Shown: positions 18,118 to 26,858, counted from the stretch's first letter. The stretch is 64,000 nt of DNA from Pseudoalteromonas xiamenensis (GCF_042431545.1 NZ_JBHLYX010000007.1), one strand, 5' to 3'. Translations and numbers: made by a program. The notes: generated from the sequence alone by a model not told the origin.

Positions 18118-21100
18118 TTAAATACTACAAACTTTGGTATATGCGTCGTTGCCTTCTGGTGCTGCACTCGTCCACCATTTGGCTTTGTAGACTGCGTTAC
18201 CTTGAATGATTAGATCCCCAGCCGCTGCATGCGTACCTTGTGGTAGTGTTGGATATACAACGATGTCGCTGATAGGCTTACCTTCACACGTCGTTACTGG
18301 GTCACCACCCGGCCCTCCGTTGCCTGGAGCTGCATCAGGTAGTTGCGGGTACTCAAACTTAAATGCGTAACGTTTACCGTCTTTCTCCGCAACAAAGTTA
18401 CTTGGGCCTGTAATTGGCATGTAGTACATCACCTGCGCATTTACGGTTTCACCCGGTGCAAACGATTTAGGTGATCCACCCCACTCGTTTTTCAGTTCGA
18501 TTGAGAATCGGTGGAACTCATTTTCGAATCCACCAATGTTGTTACCAGCGGCGTTCGACCCGTTCACTTCGACTTTCATGCCCAATTTTTCTTGCGCATT
18601 CCAATTCGATTTGAAAATTGCCGATGTCGACACTGGCACATCAAATGAGATTTTTGCGCCAGATAAATCAACGTCAGAGTTATTGGTGAAAGCGAATGTT
18701 GGAGAAATTGGGTAGTTTTTATCGCCAACCGGGAAGTCTTTTGCTTCAAAGGTGACATTCACTGCCTCTGCTGGCACTTGGAAACTCACGTTGCCGATAT
18801 TCACGTCGTACGCTTTACCACTTTGATTGAACTTGCTATGCGCCAGTGACGTTAAAGTCGAGCCCATAAAGTACTCACCTTTCGCCGCGTCATAATCAAA
18901 GTCGCCAGCGAGTTCCCAGAACATGATACCGCCCAAACCATTGTTGATAACGTAATCAACTTTACTTGCCATGGACTGCTCGTCTTCAGTTGAGATAAAG
19001 ACTTTTTTCTCGTCGTTCCAAAGCCAAGGTGCAACAGCAACGCTGTCATAGTTGCGCACATATGTCCCTGTCAACTTGTCTGTAGGATCCGTGTCCGGTG
19101 TCAGACCATAATCAGATAGGTAACTTGGCGTTACGCCTTTTTCTAAGTTCTTCGCATGCCACAGCGGGTTTGAACCTGCTGGTACTTCAAGACCTACATC
19201 GTTCTTATCGTGCCAAAGATTGTCGATGCCAACCGCACCAAAACCACACTTGTTTTTCTCGCCTTTACCTGTACCTGGAGGACAATTTGCCTGATCTGGG
19301 AAAGCAGCTTGACCCCAAAGACCATTCGTACCACCTTGAACACCTTGGAAGCCACGAGTGTAGTAAGGGATACCAATGTTAATTCTGCCTGCTGCAACCG
19401 CACCTCGGAAATAACGCACTGCCCAATCAGTATTTAAGTAACCTATACCTTCAAATTCAGCCGTGCCATACACGTTCCACTGTTTTAATTCAGAATCTTG
19501 GCCGGTATCAAGAAGCGCCGCATTGTGGCCGACGTGAGAATTCCATGCGCCGTGCAGGTCATAAGACATGATGTTGATGTAATCTAGGTATTTAGTTACT
19601 TGGAACGTTTCCATACCACGAAGCAAATATCCCGATGACGGTGATGCGATAGTGAGCATGTAGTGCTTACCATCTGCCGCGCTGGCTTTATCAAGCTCTT
19701 CACGTAAACGCTTCATCATCACTTGGTATGACGCATTGAGTCCCGCACGACGCGCGTTGGAAATAGGGAAATCATCCGGATGACCAGAATCCGCCATAGA
19801 TGATGGATATTCATAATCAATATCCACACCGTCAAATCCATACTTACGGATAAACGCGACAGCACTCGTGGCAAACGCATTAATGCCCGCCTGATTGACA
19901 GAGCCATCCGCATTGGTTGTCATTGTGTAGAAACCACCGCTGTTCACACGTGAGCCGTCAGAACCAAAGTAGCCACCTGTTTCAGCCCAACCACCGACAG
20001 ACACCAAAGTTTTCACATCTGGGTATTGTTTTTTGTATTTATTCAATAAGTTGAAGTGACCTTTGTACGGCAATGTCGGGTCAAGTTCAGCACCCGCTAC
20101 ACCTGGCCATTCCATGTTTGTTGCTGGATTACCAACCGCATTTGGATCACCGATAGAAACGTGGTTATTTGCGTCAACATGTGCGAAGGCATAGTTGATG
20201 TGAGTAATTTTGTCCCACGGAATGTCGTTAACTAGATAGCTTGGCTGGCCATTCGCACCATTACGCCAGCTAGTGAAGTAACCTATCACGCGACGCGGAT
20301 GATCAAGGCCCATTTTCTCGCGACCTTGCTCATCGTAAACGGTGCAGTAAGGCACCGTCACACCTGGCGTTTGATAGAGCCCTGCAGGGCGGCAGTTTAC
20401 GTCCACTGGAGGCTCCGAGTTGTCTACAACAGTGAACGTTCTAGTTTCAGTCGTTACTGCACCTTTATCATCCGTCGCCGCCAACGTAAAAGTAACTGCT
20501 CCGAGCGCTACCGCTTCCCAAGTATAAGATAGGTCTGCCCCTGTAGAACTGGCAACCACAGCGTTATTCACTTTAAACTCGAGGTTTGTCACCTGCCCAT
20601 CCGCATCTGACGCAGTTAACGTAAACTGCAGCTTGCTACCAATAATTAATTTTTCTGGAAGGTTTGCAATCGCCATTTTCGCGGTAGGTGCTTGATTCAC
20701 AGGATCTACAATTTTTGTAACTGAAACTGTATGCGCAGCGGTTGAAATGGCACCACCTTGATTATCGGTTGCTACTGCAGTCAACGCATGCGTGCCCGTT
20801 ACTGCGTTCCATGCAACCGAATAGACACTCTCGGCACCTACTGTGACCGTTTTGAATAAGCTTCCATCAACAAAGAAATCCACTTTGTCGATAGAACCGT
20901 CTGAATCTGATGCATTCACGCTAATGATAACGCTGTCATTTTCTTGAAAAGAACTATTGTTCGCAGGTTTAAACTCAGCGACAACGGGCAATTCATTATT
21001 GACAACGCTGTCACAATTACCCAAATTTTTCCATTCTTGCCATGGGCCAGAGTGCGTTGCTGGATCAGCCTGTGTCCACCAATTTGCTTCATAGGCGATA

Positions 21101-21255
21101 TTACTTTTTTGCGCTTTATTACCCGCAACGTACGCCTTGCCTTCTTGCCAATTTTCTAATCCTGAGCAGTCGAATGCCGCAGCATTAGCGGCATACAGCC
21201 CCATCGTTATTGCACTCAGTCCAAGTATGGACTTGAGAGATTTTTGTGTTTGCAT
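18118..21255 (-). CDS. GH18 chitinase (ChiC-like) with N- and C-terminal CBM5/12
   Basis: This 1045-residue secreted enzyme heads the chitin operon. Order: signal peptide (1-27), CBM5/12 (about 30-78, EANWWTQADP), two Ig/PKD-like domains (about 88-180 and 187-277), GH18 barrel (about 318-805), a beta-rich module (about 815-972) and a second CBM5/12 (about 990-1045, AKWWTSAAP). The catalytic motif is D475-D478-D480-E482 in DGVDIDYEYP. The barrel carries the MSYDLHGAWN and GIMFWELAGD signatures. It differs from the ChiA-type partner in lacking the ChiA N-domain, so the two probably attack chitin differently. An extended -10 promoter lies just upstream and the ATG has a GGAG ribosome site. Confidence 0.92.
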   Translation of the reverse strand: MQTQKSLKSILGLSAITMGLYAANAAAFDCSGLENWQEGKAYVAGNKAQKSNIAYEANWWTQADPATHSGPWQEWKNLGNCDSVVNNELPVVAEFKPANNSSFQENDSVIISVNASDSDGSIDKVDFFVDGSLFKTVTVGAESVYSVAWNAVTGTHALTAVATDNQGGAISTAAHTVSVTKIVDPVNQAPTAKMAIANLPEKLIIGSKLQFTLTASDADGQVTNLEFKVNNAVVASSTGADLSYTWEAVALGAVTFTLAATDDKGAVTTETRTFTVVDNSEPPVDVNCRPAGLYQTPGVTVPYCTVYDEQGREKMGLDHPRRVIGYFTSWRNGANGQPSYLVNDIPWDKITHINYAFAHVDANNHVSIGDPNAVGNPATNMEWPGVAGAELDPTLPYKGHFNLLNKYKKQYPDVKTLVSVGGWAETGGYFGSDGSRVNSGGFYTMTTNADGSVNQAGINAFATSAVAFIRKYGFDGVDIDYEYPSSMADSGHPDDFPISNARRAGLNASYQVMMKRLREELDKASAADGKHYMLTIASPSSGYLLRGMETFQVTKYLDYINIMSYDLHGAWNSHVGHNAALLDTGQDSELKQWNVYGTAEFEGIGYLNTDWAVRYFRGAVAAGRINIGIPYYTRGFQGVQGGTNGLWGQAAFPDQANCPPGTGKGEKNKCGFGAVGIDNLWHDKNDVGLEVPAGSNPLWHAKNLEKGVTPSYLSDYGLTPDTDPTDKLTGTYVRNYDSVAVAPWLWNDEKKVFISTEDEQSMASKVDYVINNGLGGIMFWELAGDFDYDAAKGEYFMGSTLTSLAHSKFNQSGKAYDVNIGNVSFQVPAEAVNVTFEAKDFPVGDKNYPISPTFAFTNNSDVDLSGAKISFDVPVSTSAIFKSNWNAQEKLGMKVEVNGSNAAGNNIGGFENEFHRFSIELKNEWGGSPKSFAPGETVNAQVMYYMPITGPSNFVAEKDGKRYAFKFEYPQLPDAAPGNGGPGGDPVTTCEGKPISDIVVYPTLPQGTHAAAGDLIIQGNAVYKAKWWTSAAPEGNDAYTKVCSI

Positions 21256-21302
21256 AGATTCTCCAACCTGTTTTTAGTAACTTAAACTTCACACTTTAAA
21301 CA

Positions 21303-21330
21303 AAAGTAACACAAGTTTTACGGTCGTCAA
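21303..21330 (-). promoter_or_regulatory. candidate sigma70 promoter of the chitin operon
   Basis: On the minus strand TTGACG (21330-21325) is followed after 16 bp by TACTTT (21308-21303), preceded by TG as in extended -10 promoters. This would give a leader of roughly 40 nt before the ChiC-like ATG. Confidence 0.45.
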
Positions 21331-21399
21331 CTTAATTCTCAAGCACAAAATGATGAGATTAATTTCCAGATTAATACAATAGAATGGCTTTTATAGGAT

Positions 21400-21456
21400 A
21401 AAAAATGAGTAAACCTCATGTTGTTTAGAAAATAAACAACCTGAAGTTTACTCATT
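21400..21456 (-). terminator. long AT-rich hairpin, probable terminator of the H-NOX operon
   Basis: Outer 11-bp arms (AATGAGTAAAC / GTTTACTCATT) and inner 8-bp arms (GTTGTTTA / TAAACAAC) enclose a five-base loop, with a symmetric 5x5 internal bulge. On the minus strand the stem runs into six T. It lies between the kinase stop and the chitinase promoter; it could also act as an operator dyad. Confidence 0.6.
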
Positions 21457-21631
21457 CGAAAAACGAAAAAGTAATTAAAATTTAATAGATTAGACATCTA
21501 TATATCTAAAAATAGTAAGAATTAAAATAATCGGGATGATGAGAAGAAAAAACGGATAAAAAATAAATATAACGTTAGGTTCTAATTTAGAACCATATGT
21601 AATTTAAAAGTTACAATAGTTACATAAACCA

Positions 21632-22582
21632 TCAATTTATTATCGGCAATGAGACGGTAATGCTTGTACCTTGTCCGAGTTTCGATTCAACATGGATAGT
21701 GCCATTGTGTTCTTCAATAAAACCATAAACGATAGCCATCCCCATTCCTGTGCCCTTTCCTACGTCCTTCGTGGTGTAAAATGGCTCAAATATCTTCGTT
21801 AGTGTCGTTTCGTCCATGCCCACTCCGTTGTCGGATACACCAATCAGAATATGTTCTTGGTTTGCACTGACTGAGAGCCCGACACAACTTTGTCGTGTAA
21901 ATTCGGATTCACAGGCATCTTTTGCATTGAGTAACAAGTTCAATATCACTTGACCAATTGCGTCTGCATTGCAACACGTTTCTGGTACTTCCTCTATCTC
22001 CGTTTTCACTACCACGTTTCTTAGCTGGGAGGTCGCGAGTTTTAAAATAGATCGAGACACTTCGGCTAGATTGACGTTACTTGATTTACTCTCTTTAGGT
22101 CGTGAAAAGCTAAGTAAATTACTCACAATACCAGCGATCCGCCGGACCCCTTCTTGGACATCGATTCCAATGTCGACAATATCATCCGCCATGAGTTCAA
22201 ACGACATGCCTTTTTGTAGTGCAACAAACTTAGCTTTAAGGTCTGGGTCAATTTCTTCACTTTGACTGATTTCACGAGCCAAATGAAGTAACCCAACTAA
22301 GGTGTCATTAAAATCAAACAAGCTTTCAATATTGCTCGATACGTACGCAAGTGGGTTATTGATTTCATGCGCAACCCCTGCAGCCAATGTACCAAGCGTG
22401 GCCATTTTTTCCGTCTTTAAGATGACATTTTTTTGTTTTTCTAACATGGCGACTTTGTCTTCAAGCTCGACATTGGCTTCATACAAACGACGAGTCTGTG
22501 CTTCCAAAAGTCCTTCTAACTCATCTCTCGCTCTACGTTCTCTTTCGAACGCACGCTTGTAATCAATGTTTTGTTCGCTCAT
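21632..22582 (-). CDS. soluble sensor histidine kinase paired with H-NOX (HnoK-like)
   Basis: The protein has 316 residues and no membrane segment. A coiled coil (about 8-58) leads to the HisKA phosphorylation helix with GVAHEINNP (His72), followed by a HATPase domain (about 200-315) with the N box VILNLLLNAKDA, G1 DNGVGM and G2 GKGTGMGM. Its ATG overlaps the H-NOX stop (TAAATG), with AAGGA inside the upstream gene, so translation is probably coupled. By analogy with HnoK of Shewanella and Vibrio, H-NOX would control its autophosphorylation when it binds NO. It would then phosphorylate the REC proteins of this locus. It is the last gene of the operon, before a hairpin terminator. Confidence 0.88.
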   Translation of the reverse strand: MSEQNIDYKRAFERERRARDELEGLLEAQTRRLYEANVELEDKVAMLEKQKNVILKTEKMATLGTLAAGVAHEINNPLAYVSSNIESLFDFNDTLVGLLHLAREISQSEEIDPDLKAKFVALQKGMSFELMADDIVDIGIDVQEGVRRIAGIVSNLLSFSRPKESKSSNVNLAEVSRSILKLATSQLRNVVVKTEIEEVPETCCNADAIGQVILNLLLNAKDACESEFTRQSCVGLSVSANQEHILIGVSDNGVGMDETTLTKIFEPFYTTKDVGKGTGMGMAIVYGFIEEHNGTIHVESKLGQGTSITVSLPIIN

Positions 22583-23122
22583 TTAGACTTTCCTTACCAG
22601 CAGAATGCATTTATCCGCTCCATGATGAGCGCATTGTTGATGTTCAATTTTTACTGTTACACCAAAATGTGCTGCTGCACCATAGATAAGCCCTTCAGAA
22701 CAAAAGCACAGCTTTCGAGGGGAATCGTAAACGACGATCAGCGAATCCGAATTACTAAAATCCACTGAAATAGAAGGTAAATTAGGTTCAGAGTAGAGCT
22801 TTTTAACTTCTTTATGGATAACGCTATCAATGCCTTTTATTAGGGCTTCGAAGATATCAAATTGTGAAACGATATCTTTATGGCTGTTGGCTAAGTAACC
22901 GAACAGATATTGCCCAAAGCCACGTATCAAATCTGGAAGTGGAACGTTTAAGATACGACCGATTTCTTGAACTATCGAAAAAAGCTCTTCATCCGGATAA
23001 CTTTGAGGCCCAAGATAATATCGGTCCGACAAATTCACTTGGTCCAGAATACTGTCCCACGTTTGTATTCCGTGCTGTTCAATGACCAAATCTTCCAGTG
23101 CTCTAAACACGACACCTTTCAT
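22583..23122 (-). CDS. H-NOX haem-binding nitric oxide sensor
   Basis: The protein is 179 residues from the ATG at 23122, which has GGGGG seven bases before it and gives the family-typical start MKGVVFRALEDLVIEQHG. The whole HNOB fold is present: SYPDEELF, the proximal haem ligand His103 (IDSVIHKEV), KKLYSEPNLP, the YxSxR haem-propionate motif Y132-S134-R136, and a C-terminal region with Cys/His (HQQCAHHGADKC). No distal-pocket tyrosine of the O2-binding type can be assigned by eye, so a NO-selective sensor is expected. It overlaps the upstream REC-HDOD gene by four bases (ATGA) and abuts the kinase gene, so all three are one operon. Confidence 0.93.
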   Translation of the reverse strand: MKGVVFRALEDLVIEQHGIQTWDSILDQVNLSDRYYLGPQSYPDEELFSIVQEIGRILNVPLPDLIRGFGQYLFGYLANSHKDIVSQFDIFEALIKGIDSVIHKEVKKLYSEPNLPSISVDFSNSDSLIVVYDSPRKLCFCSEGLIYGAAAHFGVTVKIEHQQCAHHGADKCILLVRKV

Positions 23123-24222
23123 TTTGATACCCCCTTTCGCCAATCGATTGCTTTGTCATACAGCTCTTTTTCAAACAATATTTTCTGTACTGATGCTTTC
23201 CATTTTGGATCTTGTGATGCTATGGCATCTTCTAAAACGGCATGTGCGAGCGTCAATTTCTTTGCACCTAACGTTGCAGACTGGCAAATAAGCTCACCAA
23301 GCACGATGTCGCCGGGAAATCCCCACAAGGTAAGCAGATAAGCACTCAATGTTGTCGCTTCTTTCATTTGCCAATTAAACGAGTGCTCGGATAACTGTAA
23401 AATACAGATTTCGCCTATCGCACCGAGTAAACATACGACTTGTAAATCTTCAATATCTTGCTTTTCCAAATCGAGAACTGGCCCAAGAGACTTCGCTAAT
23501 TGGGCCTTTTTCATCGCTTTGTTGTTTATCTCAAAGAGCTGTTTGGGGGAAATACGCTGGTTACCTATTTTCTCTATTTCAAAACAGGTCAAAATGGCTT
23601 CCGTAAACTCAGAACCAAGCCGAAATACCGCTTGTTGCACAGAATGGACGGGCGATGCAAACCCTAACATGGCTGAATTTGAGATTTGAATCAGTTTCGC
23701 TGCAAGCGGGGGATTTAATGAAATTAAGTCCGCAGCTTGTTCTAATAATGGAGGGGACAATCTTAACAAACGCAAGGTATCAATCAGCGTTTCTGGTAAG
23801 ACAGGTAATTTAGTCAGTTGGCCAAGCTCTGAACGTTCTTCAAGCGTTAAGCCAAGCAAGGGAAGTAATTTAGATGCGTTAATCACATCAACAAGTTGCG
23901 CTTTGGTAAATGGTTTCGCTAAATAGAAATGCGCGAGATTATCAACTTGCATAGAGAAATCGGTAGCAACTTCACCGGAAAGCAAACAGCGCAGCGCTGT
24001 CGGACAAATAATACGGGCTTGCTCCAGCACTTCAAGGCCAGAGCATTCCGGCATGACTAAGTCACTGAAAATAATATCAGGCTCACCTAATTCTTCTACA
24101 CAAGCAGCAAATTCAAGTGGGTTGTTGACCGCTTTCAATTCACACTCGAAATCGATGTGCAAAATGGCGCGGCTTAATGCTTTTAGTAAAAGCGCATCAT
24201 CATCGATTAATATCACTTTCAA
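23119..24222 (-). CDS. response regulator with HDOD output domain
   Basis: The protein has 367 residues. The N-terminal REC domain (about 1-120) has the acidic triad IDDD, the phospho-acceptor Asp54 (IIFSDLVMP) and Lys in AKPF. It is followed by an HDOD domain (about 135-330: LPVLPETLIDTL, NPPLAAKLIQISNSA, AVFRLGSEFTEAIL), a non-catalytic HD relative found in signalling proteins. The start is TTG at 24222. It is first in the H-NOX operon and overlaps H-NOX by ATGA. The best-studied Hno systems use an EAL (HnoB), HTH (HnoC) or degenerate HD-GYP (HnoD) output; a REC-HDOD protein cotranscribed with H-NOX is less familiar. Phosphorylation by the adjacent kinase is inferred. Confidence 0.85.
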   Translation of the reverse strand: MKVILIDDDALLLKALSRAILHIDFECELKAVNNPLEFAACVEELGEPDIIFSDLVMPECSGLEVLEQARIICPTALRCLLSGEVATDFSMQVDNLAHFYLAKPFTKAQLVDVINASKLLPLLGLTLEERSELGQLTKLPVLPETLIDTLRLLRLSPPLLEQAADLISLNPPLAAKLIQISNSAMLGFASPVHSVQQAVFRLGSEFTEAILTCFEIEKIGNQRISPKQLFEINNKAMKKAQLAKSLGPVLDLEKQDIEDLQVVCLLGAIGEICILQLSEHSFNWQMKEATTLSAYLLTLWGFPGDIVLGELICQSATLGAKKLTLAHAVLEDAIASQDPKWKASVQKILFEKELYDKAIDWRKGVSK

Positions 24223-24317
24223 CTTGGCGTTACCCCAAAACCAAACTAAGCCATAATTCTATTTGTTTCTCTTTCTAGCTTAGACTAAATTATGAATAGC
24301 GATAGTAAATTACAAAA

Positions 24318-25649
24318 ATGCCACGGCCTATGACAGCGATTGAGTTAGACCTACAAAAACACCCGCCTAAGATTCTTTGTTTAGATGACGAAGAAAGTGT
24401 TTTACGGTCTCTCGCCCGCCTACTTAGACACCATGGCATGGAGATAGAGACATTTACCAGCGGCTTCGAAGCACTCGCGGCGTTAGAAAAGGACGACTTT
24501 GAAGTCATTATTAGCGATATGCGAATGCCACAGATGACTGGTGATGTTTTTCTTGCCAAAACAAAAACGCTCTCGCCGGATTCTCAACGTATCCTCCTGA
24601 CCGGCTATTCCGATTTTTCTTCAACGGTGAATGCGGTTAATGAAGGAGGTATTCATTTTTATCTGCAAAAGCCTTGGCAAAACGAGCATTTAATTTCCAC
24701 TGTAAAAGAAGCAGTGGAAAAATATCGGTTGAAAAAGCAAAACGTCGAATTGCAAGAAAAGGTAAAAAAACAAAACGCCGAACTCAAAGAACTCAATCAA
24801 TCATTGGAACAATTGGTTGAAAAGCGAACTTCCCAAATAAAGCAGGTGCTTAAGCAATTAGAAGTGGCACATGAACATGAGAAGAAAGAGCACAAATCTA
24901 CGGTTGAAGTGTTGTACAACTTCATTAATGCCAACCCTTATTTGGATGCTGATTTTGCACAAAATGTCGCAACAACCTGCGCACAGATAGCGAAAAAACT
25001 AAAACTAAGTGAACATTTAGTCGAAACGGCAAGAATGTCGGGTTACCTCGCGCAAGTAGGTCTGCTTGCAATGGATCCCGCTATTTACCGCTACCCTGTT
25101 GCACAACTTGATGAGAATAAAAGAAAAATTTACTTTACGCATCCTGCTACGGCGCAGCTGATGCTTATGCCTGCAACGCATTTACATGAAGTCTCTGAAG
25201 CAATTTATCATCAATTCGAAAAGTACAACGGTAATGGCATACCCAAAGGTCTAAAAGAACATGAAATCCCTGTGTGTGCTCACATCCTCGCGGTCGCGCG
25301 CGACTATTGGCAGTACATTAAAGATAGCAACAAGCCGATGAATGAGCGTAAAGAAACGTCTCTAGAGATGCTCAAAATGTATAGCGGTAATTTTTATCAT
25401 CCAAAAATGGTGAAAGCGCTAATTGCCGTGCTCGCGGATGCTAAGACTTCGCAAGCACAACACGTAGGATCAATGGACATTATTTCATCGCAAGAGCTAA
25501 AAGCAGGCATGGTATTGGGTCTTGCTATCCACAGCAACAAGGGCATTATGTTACTGCCAAAAGGGCATGTGTTCTCCGACAAATCTATCGCTAAGCTCCA
25601 ACAGTTAGAATCTCAACGACCTAATCCGTTTAGAATCATGGTTAAGTGA
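24318..25649 (+). CDS. response regulator with degenerate HD-GYP domain (HnoD-like)
   Basis: The protein has 443 residues. The REC domain (about 17-135) has LDDEES, phospho-acceptor Asp67 (IISDMRMP) and QKPW. A long coiled coil (about 135-190) leads to an HD-GYP-type domain (about 195-375). There the metal and catalytic residues are lost: HDxGK is replaced by GYLAQ (242-246) and GYP by GIP, while the HP of FTHPAT and the GNGIPKGL frame remain. A c-di-GMP phosphodiesterase is therefore unlikely. Shewanella HnoD has this architecture and acts as an allosteric regulator of the EAL protein HnoB. It is divergent from the H-NOX operon with 95 bases between. No strong ribosome site is visible. Confidence 0.82.
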   Translation: MPRPMTAIELDLQKHPPKILCLDDEESVLRSLARLLRHHGMEIETFTSGFEALAALEKDDFEVIISDMRMPQMTGDVFLAKTKTLSPDSQRILLTGYSDFSSTVNAVNEGGIHFYLQKPWQNEHLISTVKEAVEKYRLKKQNVELQEKVKKQNAELKELNQSLEQLVEKRTSQIKQVLKQLEVAHEHEKKEHKSTVEVLYNFINANPYLDADFAQNVATTCAQIAKKLKLSEHLVETARMSGYLAQVGLLAMDPAIYRYPVAQLDENKRKIYFTHPATAQLMLMPATHLHEVSEAIYHQFEKYNGNGIPKGLKEHEIPVCAHILAVARDYWQYIKDSNKPMNERKETSLEMLKMYSGNFYHPKMVKALIAVLADAKTSQAQHVGSMDIISSQELKAGMVLGLAIHSNKGIMLLPKGHVFSDKSIAKLQQLESQRPNPFRIMVK

Positions 25650-25737
25650 TAATGTGGTCGCATTGATTCGGCATCGCGTTTGGCTGCCATTAGAAGAGAG
25701 GCAAACCCGAAACCGACTACAACGTTAAAATTATATT

Positions 25738-25780
25738 CGTTTAAATGATCGCTATCTACTTGGTATACGTTTAGCTGATC
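25738..25780 (+). repeat. imperfect direct repeats upstream of hemH
   Basis: CGTTTAaaTGATC (25738-25750) and CGTTTAgcTGATC (25768-25780) lie 30 bp apart, about three helical turns, within the short gap before ferrochelatase. They may be paired regulator sites. No known box matches. Confidence 0.4.
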
Positions 25781-25824
25781 TTGTAAAATAACAGACTGAT
25801 TTCATTCGTCATAAAGGAGCAGAG

Positions 25825-26844
25825 GTGTCCCGTTTTTCAGCTATAACCGACAACCCACATGACAACCGTTTTAATCAGAAAACGGGGATCTTACTGACTA
25901 ATTTAGGTAGTCCTGATGCGCCAACACCAAGCGCGCTTCGTCGATATCTTCGCGAGTTTTTGTCCGACCCTCGAATTGTTGAAATCCCCCGTATTCTATG
26001 GATGATCATCTTACACGGTATCATTTTGCGCGTTCGCCCTGCCAAATCGGCAAAAACTTACGCAAGTATTTGGACTGAACAAGGATCACCACTCATTCAA
26101 ATTACCAAAGAGCAAACGGCCAAACTCAATGAAAAGCTGCAGCGAGAAGGCCTAGGTCATGCGAAAGTCGTCATGGCGATGCGATACGGTAATCCTTCAA
26201 TTGAACATGGTTTAGAAACGCTTCGTGCCGAAGGGATCACGCGGATAATCGTGCTTCCTCTCTATCCACAATATTCAAGTGCGACAACAGGCTCAACCTT
26301 TGATGCCATCGCCAAAGTTCTATCCAAATGGCGATGGGTTCCTGAACTTCACTTTTTAAACGGCTATCATGATTCTCCTGAATACATCGATTCACTCGCT
26401 GCATCCGTAAAAGAAGATCTAGAAAAGCATGGTACACCGCAAAAGCTCGTGTTTTCTTACCACGGAACGCCTAAACTGTTTTTGGAACGAGGCGACCCCT
26501 ATTACTGTTTTTGTATGAAAACCACCCGTTTGGTGAAGGAAAAGTTAGGTTTAAGCGATGAACTAGTTGAAACCACGTTCCAAAGTCGATTCGGTAAAGC
26601 TGAGTGGTTAAAGCCATACACCGATGCGACACTGCGTGCGTTTCCAAGTAATGGCATTAAAGACGTTGCTATCTTAAGCCCTGCTTTTAGCGCGGACTGT
26701 TTAGAAACACTTGAAGAACTTGAAGAAGAAAACCGTCATTATTTTATAGAATCAGGCGGTGAACATTATCGATACATTCCCGCTTTGAATACTAGAGACG
26801 ATCATATTGATGCGATGTTCAGTTTGCTAAAACCGCTTCTTTAA
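25825..26844 (+). CDS. hemH: ferrochelatase
   Basis: The protein has 339 residues. It inserts Fe2+ into protoporphyrin IX, the last step of haem synthesis. Recognisable blocks are GILLTNLGSPDAPT, RRYLREFLSD, the catalytic FSYHGTPK and SPAFSADCLETLEELEEEN with the conserved acidic residues. YCFCMKTTRLV carries extra cysteines, but bacterial enzymes vary here. The start is GTG at 25825 with GGAG five to six bases upstream. It follows the degenerate HD-GYP gene by 175 bases on the same strand; that gap has two direct repeats and may hold its own promoter. The location beside a haem-based sensor is suggestive. A strong GC-rich terminator ends it. Confidence 0.95.
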   Translation: MSRFSAITDNPHDNRFNQKTGILLTNLGSPDAPTPSALRRYLREFLSDPRIVEIPRILWMIILHGIILRVRPAKSAKTYASIWTEQGSPLIQITKEQTAKLNEKLQREGLGHAKVVMAMRYGNPSIEHGLETLRAEGITRIIVLPLYPQYSSATTGSTFDAIAKVLSKWRWVPELHFLNGYHDSPEYIDSLAASVKEDLEKHGTPQKLVFSYHGTPKLFLERGDPYYCFCMKTTRLVKEKLGLSDELVETTFQSRFGKAEWLKPYTDATLRAFPSNGIKDVAILSPAFSADCLETLEELEEENRHYFIESGGEHYRYIPALNTRDDHIDAMFSLLKPLL

Positions 26845-26858
26845 CTCAAACCATAACT

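Larger units (their letters stand above)
21256..21631. other. AT-rich control region upstream of the chitin operon
   Basis: This 376-base gene-free stretch separates the NO-sensor kinase from the chitin operon. It holds the candidate chitinase promoter near 21303-21330 and a long AT-rich hairpin at 21400-21456. The left half (21256-21300) is the probable 5' leader. I see no open frame of note. Regulatory sites for the operon would be expected here, but no known regulator box could be named. Confidence 0.6.

Noticed and set aside
24318..25649. Active HD-GYP phosphodiesterase
   Set aside because: The HD pair and the GYP motif are both altered.
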